NCBI GenBank assembly: GCA_002689195.1
Contig: NZFC01000006.1
Span: 34,948 to 42,427 of the forward strand
Source of the DNA: Rhodobiaceae bacterium
GTDB taxonomy: Bacteria; Pseudomonadota; Alphaproteobacteria; RS24
DNA: 7,480 nt
Direction of reading: 5' to 3'
Under the pieces are notes generated by a model. That model saw only the letters and a list, made by a program, of their open reading frames with translations, was not told the origin of the DNA and searched no databases. Within the stretch, counting starts at the first letter, position 1, and every line of letters begins with the position of its first letter. Positions 1 to 4,950 of the stretch are shown in pieces. The translations under genes and the position numbers were made by a program.

Positions 1-192
1 CGCACCCCGCTTTTGCCGCGCGCTGAACTTGCCGATATGGGCTTTAATTTTGTCATCTATCCGGTGGCCGCCATGTCGGTCGCCGCCACCGGATTGTCGC
101 GCGCTTATCGTGAGCTTTTGCAAGGCGATGTCGATGCCGAGCGTGTTGATTTCGCGCAACTAAACCATCTGGTCGGTTTCACGCGCGATTGA
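1..192 (+). CDS. C-terminal end of an isocitrate lyase/PEP mutase superfamily enzyme (5' truncated by window edge)
   Basis: Frame 1 is open from the first base to a TGA at 190-192, giving 63 residues. They read TPLLPRAELADMGF, then a hydrophobic FVIYPVAAMSVA strand-helix and a YRELLQGD helix. This matches the last part of the TIM barrel in the isocitrate lyase/PEP mutase family (methylisocitrate lyase, oxaloacetate decarboxylase, dimethylmalate lyase), where a 'G-TP-L...EL..LGF..V.YP' segment follows the catalytic part. The family cleaves or rearranges C-C or P-C bonds of 2-oxo/2-hydroxy acids in the cytoplasm. The catalytic residues lie outside the window, so the substrate cannot be named. 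Codon use is clearly GC-rich, unlike all genes to the right of the tRNA, and marks this as core chromosome. The family assignment is from the residue pattern; the exact enzyme is open. Confidence 0.7.
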   Translation, partial: RTPLLPRAELADMGFNFVIYPVAAMSVAATGLSRAYRELLQGDVDAERVDFAQLNHLVGFTRD

Positions 193-231
193 TGGCAAAC
201 GCTGAAAAGGGCGGTGCGGCAAATTAGGGTA

Positions 232-260
232 TTGCCTAAAAACGGTTGAAAGTGTACCAG
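232..260 (+). promoter_or_regulatory. Weak candidate promoter of tRNA-Lys
   Basis: TTGCCT (232-237) and TACCAG (255-260) are separated by 17 nt and sit just upstream of the tRNA 5' end at 272. A GC-rich ACGCG stretch lies between the -10 and the tRNA, as is common in stable-RNA promoters. The -10 match is poor (3/6), so this is a positional suggestion. The alternative is read-through from the upstream gene. Confidence 0.25.
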
Positions 261-271
261 ATTAACGCGTG

Positions 272-347
272 GGGCCCGTAGCTCAGGTGGTAGAGCAACT
301 GACTTTTAATCAGTGGGTCGAAGGTTCGAATCCTTCCGGGCTCACCA
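272..347 (+). tRNA. tRNA-Lys (anticodon UUU), CCA encoded
   Basis: A full cloverleaf folds by hand. The acceptor GGGCCCG (272-278) pairs with CGGGCTC (337-343), with one G-U. The D arm is GCTC/GAGC (281-284/293-296). The anticodon stem ACTGA/TCAGT (298-302/310-314) encloses loop CTTTTAA with anticodon TTT at 305-307. The variable loop is GGGTC (315-319). The T arm GAAGG/CCTTC (320-324/332-336) has loop TTCGAAT. Discriminator A344 and an encoded CCA (345-347) follow. Lysine identity agrees with the UUU anticodon and A73. The gene is intact, and its 3' third is the left copy of a direct repeat that recurs at 2632-2661, so it serves as the integration target of the element to its right. No terminator is obvious directly after CCA, which fits the native downstream flank having been displaced. 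Confidence 0.97.
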
Positions 348-349
348 AT
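320..349 (+). repeat. Left attachment-site repeat (T arm to CCA of tRNA-Lys)
   Basis: The 30 bases covering the T arm, 3' acceptor strand, discriminator, CCA and the next two bases recur in the same orientation at 2632-2661. The first 24 bases are identical, one base differs (A344 against T2656), then CCAAT matches. Similarity stops at both ends. The T-loop/acceptor segment of tRNA genes is the classic core site of tyrosine-recombinase elements. Confidence 0.8.
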
Positions 350-657
350 TATCCCACTGATAAAATTATATATTCGCTGAAAACACCCCCTCTGTGTGCC
401 TAACAGTGTCTGAGCAATTGTTATTTTCAATGACTTAGAAGATTGGCGCAAAAGGTTCACTACTCGCCAGTTTTATGTCCCGTCACTAATGCCGACATGC
501 TGTCCGTAGGTGAGCGGAGGCTTGATCATCGTCTAGCTATAGTGCTTTTCTATGCTCAACCACAATGCGAAATGGAGCTTTCAAAATAACCCCCCACCCA
601 GAGCGAAGATCCTGAATTGAGGCTCAGTTTACGCTGACTTGTATCTCGGAGATATGA
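348..657. other. Intergenic stretch between tRNA-Lys and the nuclease gene
   Basis: These 310 bases hold no convincing gene. The longest sensible plus-strand ORF (497-589, 30 codons) lacks a ribosome binding site. A TATAGT at 538-543 resembles a -10 but has no matching -35, so the nuclease promoter is not resolved. The decamer GTGCCTAACA at 396-405 recurs at 2537-2546 near the other attachment repeat and could be a recombinase arm site. I saw no integrase remnant. Confidence 0.5.
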
Positions 658-1563
658 ATGCAGTTTCTACATGATTTTATTAAACAAGCTCATAGCGACA
701 ATCTTAAAACTAAGGACCTCTATCCGAATAGTTTTGGCGACCTTGAAGTCCGTGTTTCTTTTGGACAAGGAAATCCAGCAAAGGTGCCTTGGTTGGGATT
801 CTTGGCCTCCGGAATGAGCATAAGTAATGGCTACTACCCTGTTTATCTATACTTCAAGGACGAAGAGGCACTCGTTCTAGCTTATGGAATTAGCGAAACA
901 AACGATTTTGGCGTTTCATGGGACGAACAAATTATTGAATCAAAATATTTAATCTCTGAGGCCATTCAAAGCCCGCCTCGCTATGGAGACAGTTATGTAT
1001 TTCGTCACTACAGTGTAAAAAACAAAAGTGGGTCGTGGGAAATTGCGATCGATGGCGTAGCGGTCACTGCTCAAAACCTCCAGAGCGACCTTAATGAGCT
1101 TTTTTCCCAATACCGCAAGTGCCTAGACATTGAGGTTTCTGATAAGTCTTCCGACCTGAGCAAGGGTCTCTTCTATATGGAGAAGCAATTAGAAGACTTC
1201 ATAATTCGCAATTGGGATGAAACAGAGTTCGGTGAGCAGTATGAGCTTATATTTCAGGACGGAGTTCTAAAAAGCCAGCAGTATTCGACTTCAATTGGAC
1301 CTATCGATATTTTGGCTAAGGACAAGAAAACAGGTAGCCATGTGGTGATTGAACTAAAGCGGGACCAAACGAGCGATGACACAGTGGGGCAAGTTGCAAG
1401 ATATATGGGCTGGGTGAAAGAAGAGTTAAAAGACCCCGATGTCAAAGGCATTATTGTTGCAGGGAGTTTTGACCAAAGACTACATTATGCTCAGCAAATG
1501 GTGCCCAACATCGATGTTTTTCTTTATCAGGTGGATTTTAAGCTGTCTGAGTATAAAAAATGA
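658..1563 (+). CDS. MrcB-N/NucS-like fusion endonuclease, probable Type IV (modified-DNA) restriction enzyme
   Basis: This 301-aa cytoplasmic protein has two recognisable parts. Residues about 1-150 resemble the N-terminal domain of McrB-type restriction proteins (MrcB_N/DUF3578), with SFGQGNPAKVPW at 34-45, GYYPVYLY at 58-65 and AYGISET near 75-81. In relatives this part reads modified bases. Residues about 172-295 resemble the NucS/DUF91 PD-(D/E)XK nuclease: helix MEKQLEDF with Glu175, then GPID (Asp217), VVIELK (Glu232, Lys234), then Gln245 and Arg248-Tyr249 in GQVARYM. The nuclease core is complete, so the enzyme is probably active. No AAA+ GTPase is present, so it would act alone, unlike McrBC. 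The ATG at 658 follows CGGAGA at 647-652 with good spacing; the ATG at 654 is out of frame. The downstream gene starts inside its stop codon. The domain calls come from the motifs; restriction of modified phage DNA is an inference. Confidence 0.85.
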   Translation: MQFLHDFIKQAHSDNLKTKDLYPNSFGDLEVRVSFGQGNPAKVPWLGFLASGMSISNGYYPVYLYFKDEEALVLAYGISETNDFGVSWDEQIIESKYLISEAIQSPPRYGDSYVFRHYSVKNKSGSWEIAIDGVAVTAQNLQSDLNELFSQYRKCLDIEVSDKSSDLSKGLFYMEKQLEDFIIRNWDETEFGEQYELIFQDGVLKSQQYSTSIGPIDILAKDKKTGSHVVIELKRDQTSDDTVGQVARYMGWVKEELKDPDVKGIIVAGSFDQRLHYAQQMVPNIDVFLYQVDFKLSEYKK

Positions 1564-1907
1564 CCCGCCTAGCCATCATCTTTTCATTGCTGTTTGCGAC
1601 GCCAGCGTGGGCGGAAATCAGGGCGATGTCCTGTCGTCAAAATGTACCCTTTATTAAAACTACGGTTGTCTCGGTTTTTAAGTACGAGGAGGGTTTACTT
1701 AACGATAAATGTTACGCACGAACTCTTGGCAAATGGATCCCATTTGATGAAATCAGTGGTTTTGCCGGCCACACTGCCAAAGATTGGGCCTGTATTCAAA
1801 AAGATGAAACTGGAACCTCGGCAATCGATTTTATAACATATAGGTGGGAAATCTTCCCCGATCGCGGACTGCCATACAAATGTGAAAGTATTGACATACC
1901 GGATTGA
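1560..1907 (+). CDS. Small exported four-cysteine protein, translationally coupled to the nuclease
   Basis: The 115-aa product begins MTRLAIIFSLLFATPAWA, a clear signal peptide with an expected cut after Ala18. The mature protein of about 97 residues has four cysteines (25, 51, 78, 108), enough for two disulfides in the periplasm. It contains no transmembrane segment beyond the signal and no motif I recognise. Its ATG overlaps the TGA of the nuclease gene (ATGA, 1560-1563) and no strong ribosome binding site precedes it, so translation probably depends on re-initiation after the nuclease. Pairing a cytoplasmic DNA-cutting enzyme with a periplasmic protein is odd. The gene could be functionally linked (envelope-side partner) or merely riding on the same transcript. 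A hairpin at 1929-1955 ends the unit. Expression is likely; function is unknown. Confidence 0.75.
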   Translation: MTRLAIIFSLLFATPAWAEIRAMSCRQNVPFIKTTVVSVFKYEEGLLNDKCYARTLGKWIPFDEISGFAGHTAKDWACIQKDETGTSAIDFITYRWEIFPDRGLPYKCESIDIPD

Positions 1908-1928
1908 TTTTATAGCCATCTGAACAAC

Positions 1929-1955
1929 CCCCGCCCATGAGTAAAATGGGCAGGG
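1929..1955. terminator. Hairpin between convergent genes, possible bidirectional terminator
   Basis: CCCCGCCCAT (1929-1938) pairs with ATGGGCAGGG (1946-1955) around loop GAGTAAA, with nine pairs and one C-A mismatch. It lies in the 65-base gap between the plus-strand gene ending at 1907 and the minus-strand gene ending at 1973, where a shared terminator is expected. The T tracts on either side are weak, so termination may be partial. Confidence 0.5.
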
Positions 1956-1972
1956 ATTAATAACATCTAGTG

Positions 1973-2362
1973 TTAATCTACAAACAAATCGCCTTGTTTT
2001 GTATAAAGCTGCACTGCCGGAGCGGGCTCTAAAACCCTACCTCTCCAACCCATTTTCCGAAGTTCAGAGATACTTACTTCATTTTGAAGCCCATATACCT
2101 CTAGCATTTCTGGCACAAAGTCTTCGTGGCACTGTTCAAGTTCTAGTGAATATAGTCTTGAACTATAGTCATTGAATGGAGCATAGGTGATCATAGCCCA
2201 CCAGCGACCCTCGTAAGTTATGCCTTTTCGTTTGAGGTAGAGATTTTGAACCTCCTGGCACAGCATCGGCCCGACATATCTATATCCGACATAATAAACA
2301 CGCTGACGGGGTAATGCTTGTGGGATCTTCTCAATTTTTGGGAAATCGACAATATTTGTCAT
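1973..2362 (-). CDS. Hypothetical 129-aa cytoplasmic protein
   Basis: I do not recognise the family. The protein starts MTNIVDFPKIEK, has an aromatic-rich centre (RVYYVGYRYVG at 21-31, EGRWWAMITYAPF at 51-63), an acidic helix (ELEQCHEDFVPEML, about 74-87) and ends QLYTKQGDLFVD. There is no signal peptide or membrane segment. The frame extends upstream to a TTG at 2431, but I chose the ATG at 2362. It has GGAG at 2373-2370 with a 7-nt spacer, and the predicted promoter would start transcription near 2427, downstream of that TTG. The gene faces the nuclease unit across a shared hairpin and appears to have its own promoter, so it is a separate unit inside the same repeat-bounded cassette. An immunity, antirestriction or regulatory role is possible, but nothing in the sequence supports a choice. 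Confidence 0.7.
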   Translation of the reverse strand: MTNIVDFPKIEKIPQALPRQRVYYVGYRYVGPMLCQEVQNLYLKRKGITYEGRWWAMITYAPFNDYSSRLYSLELEQCHEDFVPEMLEVYGLQNEVSISELRKMGWRGRVLEPAPAVQLYTKQGDLFVD

Positions 2363-2366
2363 TAGT

Positions 2367-2375
2367 CTTCTCCGC
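2367..2375 (-). promoter_or_regulatory. Ribosome binding site fixing the start at 2362
   Basis: On the minus strand, GCGGAGAAG ends 4 nt before the ATG, with its GGAG core 7 nt away. GCGGA can pair with TCCGC about 14 nt upstream (minus strand), so a small hairpin might partly hide the site. Confidence 0.65.
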
Positions 2376-2433
2376 TTTAGTGCTTTAGGCGGAATGCCAA
2401 GGCGCACAAGTTGGTGATTAAATGCCTTCAATA

Positions 2434-2462
2434 TTTATGGTGTTTTCAGTTTGGACTGTCAA
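2434..2462 (-). promoter_or_regulatory. Sigma-70-type promoter for the 129-aa gene
   Basis: Read on the minus strand, a perfect TTGACA (2462-2457) is followed after 17 nt by CATAAA (2439-2434, 4/6 to consensus). Transcription would begin near 2427, giving a leader of about 65 nt before the ATG at 2362. This is the best promoter match in the window. Confidence 0.6.
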
Positions 2463-2631
2463 ATACCTAATTAGTTAAATCTATCTTCAGCTTTTGTTCA
2501 GAAAAAAGACGCGCCGGTTCCGCAAATCCTAGCCGCGTGCCTAACACCACGAACAACCCATAACACGGGTCACAACTTGTTGTTCGTATGTACCGGTTTT
2601 GTTGGTTTGTGCTTGTGGTGGTAGATAATAG
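2463..2631. other. Non-coding stretch left of the second attachment repeat
   Basis: No gene is supported here. The stretch contains a 9-bp inverted repeat (2549-2557 with 2579-2587), the decamer GTGCCTAACA shared with 396-405, and three TTGTTC/GAACAA hexamers (2494, 2551, 2580). Such short direct and inverted repeats beside a core site are typical of recombinase or excisionase binding regions, but could be chance. Confidence 0.4.
2549..2587. repeat. 9-bp inverted repeat near the attachment site
   Basis: ACGAACAAC (2549-2557) is the reverse complement of GTTGTTCGT (2579-2587), with a 21-nt spacer. It has no T tract, so it is unlikely to be a terminator. It could be a protein-binding operator or an arm site, or a structured RNA. 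Confidence 0.5.
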
Positions 2632-2661
2632 GAAGGTTCGAATCCTTCCGGGCTCTCCAAT
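2632..2661 (+). repeat. Right attachment-site repeat (copy of tRNA-Lys 3' end)
   Basis: This is the same-orientation copy of 320-349: 24 identical bases, one change at the discriminator position (T2656 for A344), then CCAAT. There is no complete tRNA body upstream, so it is not a second tRNA gene. It marks the outer end of the small cassette and, if further islands follow, the inner end of the next one. Confidence 0.8.
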
Positions 2662-2784
2662 AAATCCTCAAATATCATCACTTAATTTTTAGAAACAACT
2701 ATTCTCCGTATCAGATGAAGCTTGTATTTTACAACATCCGGAGCAACAATTAAGATCAATCTTCTATGCGAGTTTGCGAATGCA

Positions 2785-2788
2785 GAGG
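2785..2788 (+). promoter_or_regulatory. Ribosome binding site choosing the start at 2798
   Basis: GAGG lies 9 nt before the ATG at 2798. The alternative starts in the same frame, TTG 2774 and ATG 2780, have no comparable site and would add charged residues before the signal peptide. Confidence 0.55.
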
Positions 2789-2797
2789 ACTAAACCC

Positions 2798-4249
2798 ATG
2801 CGTAACTTGGCCATCTATCTTTTCTTACTTGCAGTAACCACTGCCTCTTCTTGGGCTTCATTTGAAAATGAATTTGAGAGCAAAAACTATGACAAGGCAT
2901 TAAGGCTCTCTTATGCAGAGGCTTTAAGCGGCGAACCAGCAGCTACGATAATAGTTGCAAAAATATTGATATCTGGGCTCGGGTCCGCGGAGGCAGATCT
3001 TGAGGGTGCGCTAGATTTAGTAAAGAAAAACGAACAAAAAAGTAAGCAACCAAGATTAGCAAATTTTTTAGGGTCTTTGTTCGAAAATAACCAAAACGGC
3101 GTAAGAGCCGATATTGGACAGGCGATGAAGTATTACAGGATTGCCGAAAAAAAAGGAAGTACGCGTGCAAAAGGCAAAGTTACTGAATTGGTTCCGAAAT
3201 ATTACGGAAAGTTTTCGGCGGAAGCCTGCAAAATTTATTTTTCTGTAGCCGACTCAGACGCCCTAAAAGCGGAATGCATTAGGAGATCCAAAATTGAGGG
3301 GACCCCAGAACAGGAGTTACAATACTGGCTAAAAGCAGAAGAGAATGATCAAACTATCGACGACATTAGGATTATAGAAATTGGATTGAATGACAGTGAA
3401 CTCTTCTCGAGATATGAATATGACATTCGAACAACCTTGGCTAATTTGCTAAAACGCGAACAACCTTCGATGGAAAAAGCACTGTTTAAAACCTTAAGAA
3501 AATATCCGCTTAACGGTAAGATTTTAAGTACGTTAGACAAATATAATGAAGAGTTGGCCAATGAATATTCAATGAGTAAACTACAAAGTGGCAAAACTGT
3601 TGACAGGTGCCTCGAACTTGCGGCGGCACTTGACGGTGCCACCGTTTCAGAAGCGCAAAAGCTGGTTGCCCAATCAAATGAAATTATTAACGATTGCCCG
3701 GCGCAAGATGCCAAGGCTGCCTACACCATAGCTCAGACACTTCAGAGAAAACTTGGTCAATCATCTGAGGCACTAAAATTATCTCAGGAAATTTGTGATG
3801 AAGATGCAAGTGTTGGTGCATGCTCTCTAGGGGCGCAAATATTGATGGGGAGGAATAGTCAATTTTTAGGCATTAGTGAAGATCAGAAGGAGATGCAGGC
3901 GCTTAATCTAGTTAAAAAAGGCAAGTTGAGCGGAGATAAGTTAGCGAAGGTATATCTTTTTGATCTTACTGTAGATGAAACTCCAAAGGCAGCTATTCAA
4001 GAAATTGAAACTTTGGCTAAGGAAGGCTACCCCGCGGCAGAAGTAAGAGTGGCTGAAGCCTGTTTCAAAGATGCAAATATTGTTGAGACGATGGTAAAAC
4101 TCCCCTTTAAAATTATGACTGACGTTTTAGGCCGAAACTTTTGTGAGGAAAGCTGTCAGGTTCTGGCGCGGCATAACGCGTCAGGAACATTAGATTCAAT
4201 AAGTTCTAGGAAGGTGAACGTTTTTTCTAAGCAACACTGCAGGAACTAA
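2798..4249 (+). CDS. Exported Sel1/TPR-like repeat protein
   Basis: The 483-aa product starts MRNLAIYLFLLAVTTASSWA, a signal peptide with a likely cut after Ala20. Two Sel1-like alpha-hairpin repeats are readable at about 46-82 and 83-119. The second has the usual LANFLGSLFENN, GVRADIGQA and YYRIAEKKG elements. The rest is helical with degenerate repeat character, for example AIQEIETLAKEGYPAAEVRVAE near the C terminus. Ten cysteines in the mature part suggest disulfides and a periplasmic location. Sel1 repeats bind proteins, so a scaffold or adaptor role is likely; no catalytic motif is seen. The gene follows the right attachment repeat and converges on the three-gene operon, with the two stop codons overlapping by 4 nt (4246-4249). 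The protease of that operon carries its own Sel1-like unit, which hints at a shared system. An A8 run at 3147-3154 is a possible slippage point. Confidence 0.85.
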   Translation: MRNLAIYLFLLAVTTASSWASFENEFESKNYDKALRLSYAEALSGEPAATIIVAKILISGLGSAEADLEGALDLVKKNEQKSKQPRLANFLGSLFENNQNGVRADIGQAMKYYRIAEKKGSTRAKGKVTELVPKYYGKFSAEACKIYFSVADSDALKAECIRRSKIEGTPEQELQYWLKAEENDQTIDDIRIIEIGLNDSELFSRYEYDIRTTLANLLKREQPSMEKALFKTLRKYPLNGKILSTLDKYNEELANEYSMSKLQSGKTVDRCLELAAALDGATVSEAQKLVAQSNEIINDCPAQDAKAAYTIAQTLQRKLGQSSEALKLSQEICDEDASVGACSLGAQILMGRNSQFLGISEDQKEMQALNLVKKGKLSGDKLAKVYLFDLTVDETPKAAIQEIETLAKEGYPAAEVRVAEACFKDANIVETMVKLPFKIMTDVLGRNFCEESCQVLARHNASGTLDSISSRKVNVFSKQHCRN

Positions 4250-4950
4250 TCAAATTTGCGTTGATTGAGTTCTATTGAAAGCCCCTGGTCGTTTCCCTCA
4301 AGTCTTAAATCTTGCCAAAAGCTGTCGTTTTCTCTGCTGGAGTTTCGGTTAACGACCGTTACTTGTTCTAGTTTTAGCTTCGATAAAACACCGGACTGAA
4401 TTGCTTTTACGAAAGCAGCGTCGTAATCGGGTTTTCCATCAATCAATTGAGGGTCTAGGCTGTGTAGCAAGAATTTGCTGCCTAAGAACGACGACCCACG
4501 GTAGAACGCTTCAACTTCCTCTAACTCAATCATTAGGTCTCGTTCTGCAGGTCGAGCCTGCATACTCTCTCTAACAGCGCTAGCATATTTGGATTTGAAG
4601 ATGGAAAGATCCTTTTTTGCGACCTGGGTTAGGCATTCCGATTTCATTAGCCCCTCTAAAAAAGAGGTTGTTGGGCAGCCGGGCAGGCATTCTTGAAATT
4701 TTACTCTCCCTTTACCCTCCGAATATTCGATAAGTCTTAGCTTATCCCCAGGGGTCAAATCGCTGGTAAGCCCGTCGAGCCCGCTCAGAAATCTATATTG
4801 CTCGCCGTCTGAGTACGAACCAGGAAACAGGTGAACATCAAAAACCGTGGACCCTTCAAAAAAGGCGCAGTATTTTTCTGTGGCATGCGACATATTAGGA
4901 ATTAGCATAAGACCAATAATGAACCCCAGAATTTGCCTATTCTTCTGCAT
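4246..4950 (-). CDS. Exported four-cysteine protein with faint VWA-like pattern
   Basis: The product is 234 aa with a signal peptide ending NMSHA, cut expected near Ala23. The mature N terminus has strand CAFFEGSTVFD (about 28-38), a helix through RFLSGLDGLTSDL, then PGDKLRLIEYS (67-77), CLPGCP (88-93) and a later strand FLLHSLDP near 160. This order recalls degenerate von Willebrand A-like proteins, where a strand with an acidic motif, a helix, a 'GD-L' strand and a second-half 'SD' strand occur. The metal-binding DxSxS motif is not intact here, so the resemblance is tentative. Cysteines 28, 88, 92 and 106 could form two disulfides. The frame extends to a TTG at 4953, but ATG 4950 is preferred because AGGGAAG lies 7 nt upstream. 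It overlaps the preceding gene by 14 nt, so it is the last gene of the operon. Its stop overlaps that of the convergent Sel1 gene. Confidence 0.8.
   Translation of the reverse strand: MQKNRQILGFIIGLMLIPNMSHATEKYCAFFEGSTVFDVHLFPGSYSDGEQYRFLSGLDGLTSDLTPGDKLRLIEYSEGKGRVKFQECLPGCPTTSFLEGLMKSECLTQVAKKDLSIFKSKYASAVRESMQARPAERDLMIELEEVEAFYRGSSFLGSKFLLHSLDPQLIDGKPDYDAAFVKAIQSGVLSKLKLEQVTVVNRNSSRENDSFWQDLRLEGNDQGLSIELNQRKFD

Larger units (their letters stand above)
320..2661. mobile_element. Small tRNA-Lys-integrated cassette without an integrase
   Basis: The 2.3 kb between the two tRNA 3'-end repeats holds three genes: a modified-DNA-type nuclease, a coupled exported protein and a convergent hypothetical gene. 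The segment is more AT-rich than the flanking core gene at 1-192. The repeat regenerates an intact tRNA 3' end on the left side, as expected for integration at a tRNA. No tyrosine or serine recombinase, excisionase or transposase ORF is visible in any frame. It may be a non-autonomous element mobilised in trans, the remnant of a larger island, or the inner segment of a tandem array whose outer element extends past the window. The repeat is observed; mobility is inferred. Confidence 0.6.

Noticed and set aside
218..236. GGCAA/TTGCC hairpin after the core enzyme gene as a terminator
   Set aside because: It has only five pairs, a 9-nt loop and no T tract, so it is not distinguishable from chance.
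236..460. 74-codon minus-strand ORF over the tRNA, containing GRIRTFDPLIKSQLLYHL
   Set aside because: This is the well-known artefact of translating a tRNA gene antisense; the tRNA-Lys fold at 272-347 explains the sequence.
497..589. 30-codon plus-strand ORF in the gap after the tRNA
   Set aside because: There is no ribosome binding site, no recognisable sequence and no promoter with both elements; it is too short to support.
2363..2431. 23-codon N-terminal extension of the 129-aa gene from TTG 2431
   Set aside because: The TTG lies upstream of the predicted transcription start and lacks a ribosome binding site, whereas ATG 2362 has GGAG with 7-nt spacing.
2611..2660. Possible degenerate second tRNA (GGTGGTAGA at 2617-2625 resembles a D loop upstream of the repeated 3' end)
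   Set aside because: There is no anticodon arm or 5' acceptor strand, and the spacing is about 30 nt too short. The short match is likely chance; only the 3'-end repeat at 2632-2661 is solid.
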